Shown here in pieces: positions 36,083 through 46,974 of a DNA stretch of 64,000 nucleotides; within the stretch, counting starts at the first letter, position 1; each line of letters opens with the position of its first letter. Source of the DNA: Capsicum annuum (taxonomy: Eukaryota; Streptophyta; Magnoliopsida; Solanales; Solanaceae). The stretch lies in the NCBI RefSeq assembly GCF_002878395.1, contig NC_061121.1:17406378-17470377 (forward strand). Reading direction: 5' to 3'. The notes below the pieces were generated by a model. The model was not told where the DNA came from. It searched no databases and was given only the letters and a program-made list of their open reading frames with translations. A program made the position numbers and the translations under genes.

Positions 36083-36444
36083 CCTCCTCAACCTTTGTAC
36101 CCATAAACATGGGTGGGTTCACTCTCATGAATTGACCAACCCATGTAATCTTAGATGAACTGGTCACAGATCCTATATCTTCAGATCGATGGGCCTGAGA
36201 AGCCACTAACCGAGCTATCATATGCATCGATTGTTGGAACTTAGCATTAGATACATCTTTTTGGATGTTCTGAGTACGGTTGACTCTAGATTGAGGAGCC
36301 CGAGGTGGACTAGTCTAAACATTAGAAACTCCCAAAGTAGTAGCAAACTCTAGGGTATGAGCTCTATTATGAGTCCACATCCCATGGGTAGGGCGGACAT
36401 CCTCATCTTGGGCATTATGTTCGTTGGCTCTATGGGGAGGCATG
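36083..36444 (-). pseudogene. Gag start of the nested element
   Basis: From ATG at 36444-36442: MPPHRANEHNAQDEDVRP..., then a stop (near 36317), then FQQSMHMIARLVASQAHR and FMRVNPPMFMGTKVEEDP. The MPPxRAN start and FxRxNPPxFxGxKVxEDP phrase are standard for Tekay gag. It is cut at 36082 by the solo LTR. Confidence 0.85.
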
Positions 36445-36638
36445 ATAACTTTTTGAAATATAGGAAATCATTGATTAGAGGACATACAGACTCTATAGCA
36501 CAAACTAAATCATGAAAATAAGAGAGAGACATTCCTAAAAGTCTTATAGCCTCCTACTTATAAGTGTGGCGCGTTACACATCCATAAACAGGACACTACC
36601 TGACGCAATTTTGCAGACACCTTGAGACCATGAATCGT

Positions 36639-36650
36639 GATCTGATACCA
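36639..36650 (-). promoter_or_regulatory. Primer-binding site, initiator tRNA-Met type
   Basis: Minus strand TGGTATCAGATC lies four bases inside the 5' LTR and differs by one base from the plant tRNA-iMet complement TGGTATCAGAGC. Confidence 0.9.
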
Positions 36651-36654
36651 TGTT

Positions 36655-38859
36655 TGTCACGACCCAAATCAAGGCCCAGACCATGATGAGCATCCCAAAC
36701 CGTGAAGTCCTAAGTTCCTTCTTTTCTATCTGGCAATTATGCACAACGTCCATACAATAAAAAAAATGCAGCAATTTAACAAAATGAAAACATAGTCAAT
36801 CTCTTAATTCAACTGAACTAATACGAGATGAAGTTTATAACATTTAAGATTCATGACACTAGTCTGCAAAATCTTTAATAACACGAAAACAATATCTGTC
36901 TAAAAACGGGGACAAGGCCCTCAGTCGGACCATAAACCCAAATAAAGTAACAATATTCCATAACCAGTCCTTCCAAAGTAATGGAGTCTCACCAACTGTG
37001 ACTTCTGATAGGATCAATCTACTGCTTAGCAGGACCTCGGGACTGAGCCTCAGATCCTAAAATATTGGGGTTAATACAGATATACTGGTATGCATAGCAA
37101 TCCAAAATAACATACTTTTATACAACATACATGAGAGCAATTCATAAAACATTTTTACATACGGTATAAGAAAACACATGGTGATACTTAAAAGACTTTG
37201 AAACATTTGTTTAAAATTATGAACCACTCTTTATTGTACTTCTGGGATAAATGGTACACCCTAAAAGTATAGTATCTATAGGCTATATGGGTCCGCCATT
37301 AACTCGTCGGCCAAGCCCTCCACATCCAAGTTTGCCACAAGGATAAGGGACGTACATACTAGTCTAGTATACCAGTGTCTTAAGGATAAGTATACATTGG
37401 CGTTAGCCAATCATATCACCTGAATCAGCAAAAATTGATTTTGAATGATGAGACCATACACTCACGCCTTCTTATGGTAACCATCTAACTCTCTTTAAGC
37501 CCATTTTTAATATTTTAAATTACGCGTCTTTCTGAAAAATGGTCTAATGTCTGAAAACTTTTTGTGGGCTAGTCTGGTCTGAGTCTATTATGGCATTTGT
37601 CTTATTTGGTATCGTCATACCAAGACTTGTAAGTCTTATAAGCCATACAGTATCATATTACAGTCTTTTCATTCAAAATATGTTATTTGGACCACCCAAA
37701 TCATTTAAACAGTACAAGTTAATTTGTATTTCGAAATATATGGAAACTTATGCAAATATTCTCTCTTTCAATTCTTAAACATGTGGTGGTCAATTAATTT
37801 TTAGAAACCCATGCAATTCTTTCAATCATCATCTTTAACATTTACAAACAAGAAAACACCCTCTCTTCGATTCATAAACAATGTCAAATCCTTAAATAAT
37901 TGAAAAAATATTTATCCCATTCTTCTCAATATGCAATTGAACAACCCGTAATATATGAAATCAAGAGGCACAATAGCAAGAGAGGGAGTTTAATTATTCA
38001 TGCTCTCAGTTTGAGTTTCAACACCAAAAATGCATATATATATATATATACACAAAAAAAAACACAAGCATAATCCAACTTTAAGGGAAGGCCTCATGAC
38101 CAAAACAATATATATCATTAAAATGGTTTCATAATTTGACGATTCAAAATAATTGTTTAAACCCTATTATAAACGTCATGATATGCTTTCCAAATCTTAT
38201 TAAAATAATAAATTATGCCCATAGATTTTTAGGACAACTCCACATACCTTAGATTACTTAGTTCGAAGGATAGAACCCAAATCTTGATTTATTTCTTGGA
38301 AATCTAGTCTTAAGAGCTTGATTCTTGATTTTTGGGGGCTTTAGGGTTTTCTTGGAGAGAAAAAGTGAGTAATGATGTAACAAATGCTCTTTGGGGGTTC
38401 AATCTTGTGTTTTAGATGGTTTATGGTGAGGTAAATGACCTAATTGCCCTCAAATACGCAAAAACCAAAACTAGAAAAATATGAGAGCACGCTATGGAGC
38501 TGGCGATGTGGGATAAAAAGAGCGGAAATGGAGCATGCGACGCGTGCTCTGTAGCACCAAAATGGAGCGGGTGATGCGGGCATATCGCGGGGTGCTACTA
38601 TTTTGGTGATCCAAACATGCCCTTACACTCGTTCAAAAATTCCAAAACTTCCCCAAGACAGGACCCTTACATCCCTGAACATGAATTGACTTAAAAATCT
38701 ATGTCTCGAGGTCGAAAAGATCAATTTAAGGATCATTGAAGTTCATGAGCTTAAAATATGACTAAGTCCTTTTAAACACTCGGAAAAGTCTCAGGTTGTT
38801 AGCTCTTTAAGCATGCTACTAAGTGTGGTATCAAGTCGAGAATACTACGGGGTATTACA
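36655..38859 (-). mobile_element. 5' LTR of the nested Tekay-type element
   Basis: 2205 bp from TGTCACGACCC to GGGGTATTACA on the plus strand. On the minus strand it begins TGTAATACCCC. It aligns along its length with 27021-29253, with many substitutions and small indels. Confidence 0.92.
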
Positions 38860-39720
38860 ACCTCACACTATTGTTAGTAATAGAGATATGGTTTTCTTGA
38901 GTAAGTTATGGAAGGCTTTGTTTGATTTATAGGGAGTCCAACTTCATCACTCCTCAGTATATCATCCTTAATTAGATGGACAAACTGAGGCTGTAAATAA
39001 GTGTGTAGAAGGCTATTTGAGATGCATGTGTAATGAAATACCTAAAGAATGGGTTCAATGAATGGTTGTACAACATCACTTATCATTCTGCTACCAAAAT
39101 GACTCTTTTTGAGGTTCTTTATGGTGAGAAACCCCTACCCATTTCCCCTATATTCCTCATAGATCCTTGGTTGATACAGTCGGTAGAAGTTTACAATCTA
39201 GAGAAAACACTATTCAACTCTTAAAACATCATTTGTTACTGGCTCAAGATAGGATGAAAGCATAGGCTGACAAGAACAGGCGTGGCAGAGTTTTTGTTGT
39301 TGGCGATAGTGTGTTTGTCAAACTCCAACCCTATAGACAACTATCTCTTAAGAGTCATGCCTATCACAAGTTGGACCCTAAGTATTTTTGTCCTTTTATT
39401 GTGCTTAAAAAGATTGGCTCTGTTGCTTATCGCTTGTAGCTCACTTCTCAGGCCAAGATTCATGATGTTTTTCATGTCTCTCAATTAAATAGGTACATTG
39501 ATAATAGACCTGTTATTTCTACTTTTCTTGTCACTCTTTATCCTAATGGTTATGTGGTGTTAGAACCTGAGGCTATCCTTGATACGAGATCCATCAAGAA
39601 GTGGAATAGTAAGACCCTCCAACACTTGGTGAAATAGTTTAGTTGCCCTTCCGAAGATAGCTCTTGGGTTGATGCAGTGTCCCTTCATCAGCAGTTTCCA
39701 CAGTTTAGTCCTTAACGTCA
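38860..39720 (+). pseudogene. Integrase core end and chromodomain of the Reina-like element
   Basis: Resumes with HTIVSNRDMVFLSKLWKALF, then VQLHHSSVYHP, DGQTEAVNKCVEGYLRCMCNE, SATKMTLFEVLYGEKPLPI (catalytic D and E regions visible). The C-terminus follows: VFVVGDSVFVKLQPYRQLSL, KYFCPFIVLKKIGSVAYRL, KIHDVFHVSQLN. Near the end EAILDTRSIKKWNSKTLQHL and EDSSWVDA are the chromodomain-like tail of chromoviruses. Stops near 38928, 38973, 39060 and 39438 break it. Confidence 0.85.
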
Positions 39721-39730
39721 AGGACTCTTT

Positions 39731-39740
39731 AAGGGGGGAG
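39731..39740 (+). promoter_or_regulatory. Polypurine tract of the Reina-like element
   Basis: AAGGGGGGAG four bases before the LTR start TGTTACG. Confidence 0.85.
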
Positions 39741-39743
39741 TAT

Positions 39744-40028
39744 TGTTACGTGATAAAAATGTTAGAAGGGTATTTTGGTCATTTTCTGTGATAGCGGTTT
39801 CAAAAGGTTGTTAGAAAGTAGTTAAGAATAGGTAATAAGTGAGGTCCGCTAACAAGCAATAAGGATATATATGCTTACACTTTACAGTTGTATCATCAGA
39901 GAAATCATTCTTCAATAGTATTCTATTCTTCTTGAATTCCAGAGAAATATTGTTTAGTTATTCAGAGATTATTCAATTGGTAGCTTCTTAGGCTTTACAG
40001 TAGAGTTCTTGTCAAGTAGCACGTTACA
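39744..40028 (+). mobile_element. 3' LTR of the Reina-like element
   Basis: 285 bp from TGTTACGTG to CACGTTACA. The outer edge is supported because base 40029 is also where homology with the downstream duplicate copy (47636) begins, so the insertion site can be read from the other copy. Confidence 0.75.
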
Positions 40029-41460
40029 ATACATCATTATCATCCTAAAAAATCATATATATTAATTGTCCCCCCTACAAATTTGGCTGAAAATCTTCTT
40101 TCCATCAATTTAATAATATCTTTAAAAAGTATAATACCCAATTCTCTCTCTTAACTCTCCATCTTTTGCCACCTCCGTTGCGTGCTACTATCGCCACCGC
40201 CACTACTTCTTCCTTGACTTTGCTTTTTTCTATGTTTAGAAGAAAATTTACTCGTTCTATTTGTAAGAATTATTTAAAGGGTATCCATATATAATTGGCA
40301 AACATTACTTAGGCAGGCGTTGATGTTGGTACTCCTCCAATATGCCTTCTTCTATGTGAATCTTGAATAACAAAATATATTAGACACCTCCTTCTCTTGC
40401 CACTATAGCCACCGATGCTTAAAGATTCATTTTTTTGGACCTAATATTCAATCTTTTTCACCCTAAATCATTTCTTTTTTGGGTTTCATGAGTATCCAGC
40501 ATTAATAATGGAATGGTGAAGGATATGAAAATATATCACGAGATCTCTAAAGGAGGTATAAAAACTATTTATCATACTTTTTTATGTTACTGATAAATAA
40601 GAATAATGTATTTGGTGAAAAATACCCCAAAATTATGTATCAGAATACAAAACTGAACTATTGATATATCAAATTTATGTATCAGTATGTGTCTATTTTA
40701 CTGAATATATACTGAGATACATCAGATTAATGTATCAATTTTGTATCGATATATATCAGTATGGATACATCAAATTTATGTATCAGGTTGTATGGTGTTG
40801 ATATATGGAAGGTGGTGTTTCACCGATTGGCTAGTTGGAGCGATGGTGATGGTCATGATTATGTGTTTTTTGATGGAGAAAAGGATTTTGATTTTTTTTG
40901 GTATGAAATTCAGCGAAAATAGTGGTCAGTGATTGAAGGTTTAATGGATTAGAGCTCACAACGATTTTTTGATATTTTGAATTTGTTATGGCTGCTCTGG
41001 CGATGCAAGTTCGTCGAAGATATGACAACTCATTATCGCTTAAAGAATCATGATCTGTTTTTGAATATCATATTTTGTCATTAATTGAACAAGTTTCCTT
41101 TTCAACGTGCATTAGTTTTTTGTTAGGATGTTTCGTTTGTCAAATTTTGTATTTGAAAAATCAAAATCGGGGATTTTATGTAATTTTATTAAAAGAAGGA
41201 TAAATAGTAATTAGGAGTAAACTTGTAGGGATTTATGCAAAACGACCTTAATTATATGCTAAGAAGGCATCCTACTTAAATCTTTTAACAATATTTTTCC
41301 CTTTTAATAGACAAAATTATGGATAATTACAAAAAAATACACATAACAAATATTTATTGCAATTTCATGACCAAAAAAGTACATTACTTTTTTATAGTCT
41401 AAAATTAGGATTTGAATGCATAATAAAAAATAACTTTTTTTAATAACAGTGTATACATAT

Positions 41461-41502
41461 GTATATTGTATTGTATATACAACAATATACAATACAATAT
41501 AC
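41461..41502. repeat. Perfect 18-bp inverted repeat (hairpin)
   Basis: GTATATTGTATTGTATAT at 41461-41478 and its exact reverse complement at 41485-41502, separated by ACAACA. It lies 13 bases left of the foldback element. Confidence 0.85.
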
Positions 41503-41515
41503 AAATGTAAATAGA

Positions 41516-42908
41516 GAAAAGTCTCAAATATGACACTGAACTATCAGAAATGACTCATTTATAACATCAATTAAGAGTTGAGCTCATTCATGCCATCACC
41601 GTTATAAAACCAGCTCATTCATGCCATTACTTTTTAATGGTGGTTTTCAAAAACAACTTTGCCATGTGGCCTTGTATTAGAGGTCCACGTCATTAATTAA
41701 AATAAGCAAAAAGGCTCAAATATGCCATTGAACTATCATAAATGGCTCATTTACGCCATCAGTTAAAAGTTCGGCTCATTTATGCCATCACCGTTATAAA
41801 ATCAATCCACTCATGCCATTACTTTTTAATGATGAGTTTTTAAACGTAGCTTTGCCACGTGATCTTTTATTAGAAGTTCACGCCATTAATTAAAAGAAAT
41901 CAATATTAATTTCAAAATATCTGAAATTAGTTAGTATCAGGATTATTTATTCCAGCATTTATACCATAATAATGGGTGAAGTTATCCCATATACATGGTG
42001 GGATAATTGGAATACTTCTTTTAAGCCGTTATTTGAAAATGATTTTTCAACAATGTATGCTCCACTAATTCGTGATGGGAGAAGTTATTCCATATACATG
42101 GCGGGATAATTGGGATAACAAACTTATTTTAAGTCATTATTTGAAAATGATTTTTCAATAATGTATACTCCCCTAATTCGTAATGGGAGAATGGAGAAGT
42201 TGTATTAGTACGCCTCTTTCTTTTTCTTGCTTGCCCTAATCGTTCATTGACTTATTTTCATGCTAATTTGGAGTATATATTGGAGTCACTGAAATTAAAA
42301 CTAATCAATTACTGTAGGATAGAATTTTTGAGGTTTCTATTAAGCGTAACATTTATAATGATTTAGAATGAACTAGAAACAACCAAAGGATATACATTAA
42401 TCACTATTTTTCTGATTAGAAAAATAGTTGTTGTTGTAGAAAAAAATACTTTAATGGGTGTAGGTCGGGTTATGTTAAATGAATCGGTTGTTTTTAATGG
42501 GTCTAAGATATTTTGAAATTAATATTGATTTATTTTAATTAATGTCGCGGACCTCTAATAAAAATGCCACATGGTAAAACTATTTTTGTAAACTCACCAT
42601 TAAAAAGTAATGACATGTGTGAGCTGATTTTATAACAACGATGGCATAAATAAGCTGAAATTTTAACTGATGACATAAATGAGCAATTTCTGATAGTTTA
42701 CTGGCATATTTGAGCCTTTTCCCCTATTTTAATTAATGATGTAAACCTTTACTAAAAGGCCACGTGGTAAAACTATTTTTGAAAACCCCCGTTAAAAATT
42801 AATGGTATGGATGAGCCGATTTTGTAATGGCGATGGCATGAATGAGCCAAACTTTTAACTGATGGCATAAATGGGCCATTTCTGATAGTTCAATGACATA
42901 TTTAAAAG
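41516..42908. mobile_element. Foldback-type element with long inverted arms
   Basis: The left arm (41516-41900) holds two direct subunits of about 190 bp that start AAATATGxCACTGAACTATCA and contain TCATGCCATCACCGTTATAA. The right arm (42530-42908) holds the same two subunits inverted (GATGGCATGAATGAGCC..., CTGATAGTTCAATGACATATTT). The middle has no coding frame. Long, internally repeated inverted arms and no transposase are features of foldback elements. An inverted pair of two independent insertions is the alternative. Confidence 0.75.
41973..42190. repeat. Tandem pair, about 104-bp unit
   Basis: GGGTGAAGTTATCCCATATA at 41973 and GGGAGAAGTTATTCCATATA at 42077. Each is followed by GGGATAATTGG and ATTTGAAAATGATTTTTCAA. 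It lies in the centre of the foldback element. Confidence 0.8.
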
Positions 42909-44069
42909 ATGAATCTAAGGATCAAATTCATCTAAAAACATTTCAAAACTACACCAGATCTTTCAAAACTTTAGATTTGGACTCGTTAATACATAACAGA
43001 TTTTTTGTAATCATATCCACTCGAAATAGTGCTTATTTACGAAAATTCAATTATCATATTTTGAAGCTTGGAGCTTCAATAATGGCTGAATGTCCAAATT
43101 TTTTTTGCTACAACTACGAAATCGTAATCCTTTTGCTATATGCTTGGTCTACGAATTTTATAGACCTTTATTTTCTTAGATGTTCATTAACTGTAATAAT
43201 AATGAACAACTATGAAACATTTCACAAATTGTAATGGTGAGCGTGATTAATGGTGTACGAAAAATGTGAGGCAACAATGATGTCTTTGTTAGGGTTTTTA
43301 TGTTGATTTTCTTACCAAATTTAAATTTTACTTTTTTTGAAAGGAAAATAATAAGTAATAGTACCATAATTACGTTTACTTTTTCTAAAAGGAAAATATA
43401 ATTTTATTTCATATTTAGTTAACCTCTATTTTTCTTGAAGAAAAATTTTTGAACCTCTAGAAATAGAAGAACATCTTCTTATACCAACACAAAAAACAAT
43501 AACATCCATAATGTAGTCTTTAAAGAGACTTGTTTAGAGAAAGTTTTTTTTAGTTTTTATGCTTTCTTTTATATAGGTTTCATATGTAAGGCAAATGGCC
43601 AAACTATATACTATGCTTTTAATATGTTTTCTTTTTTGTCTGAATTATCGCCTCTATAATTTGCAAACTATAAGCTTTCGCATGACGTATCTCGATTTTG
43701 AACTCAAAAGTCTTCTTTGGGTATAACTGGTGAGAGGAACTGTTAATGTGGGTGGAATGGAGTGGTGTGTGTGTAAATTGTGGAGAAAATTGATTGAAGT
43801 GAATGAATCTCATTATTTCAGTTAAGTTGGCTACGGATGAAAACTAACACTTTAAGCCAATAAAATTTAACAATTTTTGGTAAGAACTTATAAAAGTGAA
43901 ATATATTTTGCAATGTAACACTGTTCAATGCAGTTTTATATAGTTTTTCTTAAAAAATAATCTTATCTGAATTCTCACCCAACTCATTATTAATTTCCCT
44001 TTCTACAACAATTTTTGTTCCTCTGCTGTTATTATTGGATATTGTTATTTTTCTTTTGTTTGTTTGGCA
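42909..44069. other. AT-rich non-coding stretch
   Basis: Open frames near 42893-43234 and 43619-43813 show no known motif and are typical of chance in AT-rich DNA. Nothing else was recognised. Confidence 0.4.
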
Positions 44070-44444
44070 TTATTATTTTTATGCAAACTCCTAAATTACA
44101 ACCAACTCTGCAACCTTAGGAGCAACCAACCACCATAATTTGCATTTTTATTCAATGTCAATATTGTTAATTATTTTCCCCATAATTTGAAAGAGTGTTT
44201 ATATATGATAGGGGTGTCAAATGAGTGGACTGAGTTGAGATTAGATATATTAAATGGATTGAATTAATATCGGGTTGGATCACAACTCGTCAGAATTCAT
44301 TTTGGATTGAAATAGGTTGGGTTGAAATGGATAAAAATCGAGTTGGATCTTGACCCGCTCAATTTGACCCGCATAGTCTAAAAAATATTAACATATTGAT
44401 ATTTACCTCTTGTAAACCAATTCAAGAAAATAAATTTGGATGGG

Positions 44445-45240
44445 TAGGTAGAGAGTGGGGGTGGGATAATTTTTTTTTAAAATTTAATTTTTTTAAAACT
44501 AAAAATTCATTTTTTTGCGGAGGGGTGTGGGGCAGGGAGTAGGGGGTTAGGATGGGGTTGAGGTAAGTTTTTTTTTTTTTTTTTAAAAGAAATTAATTTT
44601 TTTAAAAAATAACTTTATAGAAAAAGGGGTATGCTGGGGGGTGGGGGGGGGGGGGGGGGGGTTAGGGGGTGATAGGAGTGGGGTAAGAATTAAAAAAAAA
44701 TTAATTTTTTTTAAAAAATAAATATTTTTTTAAAAATAAATTGGGTGCGGTGTGGGTGTGGGTGTGGGGGATAGGGAAGGGATGGGGGTTAAGGTAAAAG
44801 GTTTTTTTTTTTTCTAAAAAAAAATTAACTTTTTTCAAAAACAATATTTTATGGGGATGGGCCATTGTCGTATGGGGTGGGGGGGGAGGTGCAGGGGTAG
44901 GAGGGGATGGGGGTTGGGATAAGATTTTGTTTTTATAAAAAAATTATCTCTTTATTTTTTAAAAATATTTCTTAAAAAAATATCTTTTTTGGGAGGGGTA
45001 GGGGTGCGGTGAAAGGGAGGGTAAGATTTTGATCGAAAGGTAAGAAAAGATTTTTAATCTTTTGGGTGGAGGTGGGGGTGGGGGTTCGGGGTAGGGAGGG
45101 GGATGGGGATGAGGTGGGGTGAGGGCAAAAAAAAAGTTATAAAAGCTTTTTAAGACATAAAAATAATATATTTCATGGAGGGGATGGGGTAAGCTGGGGG
45201 TGTAGTGGGGTTGAGGTGAGGTGGGTCATTTGGAGAGTGG
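44445..45240 (+). repeat. G-rich/T-rich minisatellite array
   Basis: At least six units of roughly 100-130 bp alternate a G-rich half (GGGGTGTGGGG, GTAGGGGGTTAGGATGGGG, a run of about 20 G near 44641-44660) with a T/A-run half (TTTTTTAAAA). Copy B has only one unit (49245-49340), so the array expanded in copy A, or contracted in B. Many places fit the G3+N1-7 pattern for G-quadruplexes. Confidence 0.8.
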
Positions 45241-45359
45241 GAGTTACATTGTGGCTTGTTTTTTTCTAATTTTATTCAGAAAAGAAAAAATTACACACCA
45301 TAAGTAAAATAATTCCTTAATTACATGATATGATTAAGGATTTAAAAAATTACCCTACA
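45241..45359. other. Short AT-rich spacer
   Basis: Between the G-rich array and the copia-like LTR; nothing recognised. Confidence 0.3.
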
Positions 45360-45820
45360 TAGTTATTTGTGTTATTAAATATAAAAGCAAGGACAAGAAT
45401 GAATAGAGAGAGAAGAGGAGATGCTTTTTTATTTCTCTTGAGGGATGAGAGATCATAAGATTGATAATACAATGAACGAAACTCCTATATTTATAGGGGA
45501 AAATACTCCTAGTTTCTGACTAAAAGACGGATACTTCAAATCCTGATAGATATCAACTAGATTTTCATAGATCTTGATAGACAATCACTATAATGTAAAT
45601 ACTTTATAGTACTCTCCCTTGAATGTCTATTTGATAGATAATGTGCCTCGTTAAAACCTTACAAGAAAAAACCCAGTGGAAAAAAAATCTAGTGAGGGAA
45701 AAAGAGTACGTATCTCTAACAATACACATATAGGCTGCCTCATTAAAAACCTTACAAGGAAAACCCAGTGGGACAAAACCTCGTAAGGGAAAAAGAGTAC
45801 AACGCGTATTAACTCCCCCT
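45360..45820 (-). mobile_element. Ty1/copia 3' LTR (edges approximate)
   Basis: It contains two runs of the copia-LTR phrase AACCTTACAAGGAAAACCCAGTGG with GGGAAAAAGAGTAC, which is common in Solanaceae copia LTRs. On the minus strand a short purine run (TTAGGGGGAG, 45811-45820) precedes it, as a polypurine tract should. The outer end near 45360 is not fixed. Confidence 0.65.
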
Positions 45821-45829
45821 AATGAGAAC

Positions 45830-46800
45830 ATCCTTGAACCTTTGCATCCCGATCTTGTGCACCATCTTCTTGAAATTTGCAATTGGAGGAAACTTGGTAA
45901 ATAAATTAGCCACATTATCACTTGAAAGAATCTGTTGCACATTAATATCACCTTTCTTTTGTAGCTCGTGTATGTAGAAAAGCTGTGATGAATTGTGCTT
46001 TGTTCTATCTCCTTTTATGAATCCTCCATTAAGATGTGCTTATGCATGTTGCATTATCTCTGTATAAAATTCTGGGTACATTGTCACATCTCAAATCACA
46101 TTTTTATCGAATGATGTATCATGGACCTCAACCATACATATTCTCGGCTAGCTTCATGAATAACTATTATCTCAACATGGTTCGATGAAGTGGATAGAGA
46201 GATTGCTTTGTATATCTCTAAGATTTAGCATTATCCCATATGTGAACATATAGCTTATTTGAGATCGAGATTTATGTGGGTTAAATAAATACCCAACATC
46301 AGAAAAATCTACAAAATTGGGACTGCAAGCTTTAGAATAAGCTCATGTCTTTTATTCCATTTCAATGTCTCCTACTAGGAGCAGAAATATACCTTGCTAC
46401 TAAATTGCCTGAAAAGGCTATATCAGGCCTTGTAGTATTTGCAAGATACATGAGTGCATCAATTTTACTAGGCCATTTTACTAAGATATGGTACTTCACA
46501 ACCAATCTAATTCGGTATATTTCTCATTTCAGCAAATAATCTATTGTTTTTAAAAACTCTCCAAGAGTTTCAACAATATTCAGACCATCAATTTATTCTT
46601 CATAAGGATAATAAACAAGTTTTCCCAGAAACTTTATATGCTTCAGGCATTTTGAATCCTTTAGGAATTTTCATATGGATTTTTGTCAAGTGACAATATC
46701 AATGTGTGTGACATCTTCAAGTGTCTGGACTGCAAATCAAATAAGTGTTATGCTTACCAAGATGCATCCTTTCATGTCACTTGATAAATGTTTCTACGTC
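45830..46800 (-). pseudogene. Ty1/copia RT-RNase H relic
   Basis: Minus-strand translation gives, from high to low coordinates, KMPEAYKVSGKTCL (RT), DALMYLANTTRPDIAFSGN-like with RHWNGIKD (46300-46480), then STKHNSSQLFYIHELQKKGDINVQQILSSDNVANLFTKFPP and KMVHKIGMQRF (45830-46020). This is the RT end, RNase H and C-terminus of copia elements of the Tork/Retrofit type. Many stops. The 5' part and 5' LTR are missing. Confidence 0.8.
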
Positions 46801-46882
46801 AGCATACTTAAATTAATGTAGAATTCAAATCCTCATAATCTTTCACAATATTGCGCCAATATTATACCAAAGATATCCTCAT

Positions 46883-46974
46883 CCGGGGCAAAGGCCTGGG
46901 CTATTGGGCTCCTAAAGCGGGGTGCACTACGTGAGGCTTGTTTCACAGAGCAACGATTAGCTCCTGCTGCTCTA
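46883..46974 (+). repeat. Dispersed repeat, third partial copy
   Basis: GGCCTGGGCTATTGGGCTCCTAAAGCGGGGTG...GTGAGGCTTGTTTCACAGAGCAACGATTAGCTCC matches the middle and second half of the 2390-2700 repeat. It sits at the broken upstream end of the copia relic. Confidence 0.6.

Larger units (their letters stand above)
27021..38859 (-). mobile_element. Complete Tekay-type chromovirus, nested (11.8 kb)
   Basis: It has two LTRs (27021-29253 and 36655-38859), an initiator-tRNA-Met primer site, a polypurine tract, gag, protease, RT, RNase H, integrase and chromodomain, all on the minus strand. A 5-bp target duplication ACCTC lies outside. Element ends on the minus strand are TGTAATACCCC... and ...TTGTGACA. 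A solo LTR (33751-36077) interrupts gag. The LTRs differ at many sites (roughly one base in seven over the first 130 bases, by eye), so the insertion is old. Stops in every domain show that it is inactive. Confidence 0.92.
24604..40028 (+). mobile_element. Reina-like chromovirus, 5'-truncated, split by a nested element
   Basis: The plus-strand element runs from the protease (24604) to the 3' LTR (39744-40028), with the 27021-38859 element inserted in its integrase. Without the insertion about 3.6 kb remains: protease, RT, RNase H, integrase, chromodomain-like end, polypurine tract and LTR. The short LTR (285 bp) and the domain wording suggest the Reina or a near chromovirus clade. The 5' LTR and gag are missing, cut at the junction with the opposite-strand fragment. 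Confidence 0.8.
40029..44545. repeat. Segmental duplication, copy A
   Basis: 40029-41262 matches 47636-48850 and 44070-44545 matches 48852-49345. The intervening 2.8 kb (41263-44069) is absent from copy B and contains the foldback element. Shared landmarks include ATACATCATTATCA at the start, the TGTATCA-rich stretch, GGAGCAACCAACCACCA, and a GGGTGTCAAATGAG stretch. No gene was recognised in either copy. Confidence 0.85.

Noticed and set aside
40741..41028. Overlapping short frames on both strands in duplication copy A
   Set aside because: The matching region of copy B does not keep the frames open, so there is no sign of coding constraint.
41304..41504. Open frame with Tyr/Ile/Val-rich translation on the minus strand
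   Set aside because: Follows from the AT-rich hairpin at 41461-41502.
42893..43234. Open frame of 113 codons
   Set aside because: Starts inside the foldback right end, has AT-driven composition and no known domain.
44445..45240. Interstitial telomere repeat
   Set aside because: The G-rich units do not contain tandem TTTAGGG; the order and period differ.
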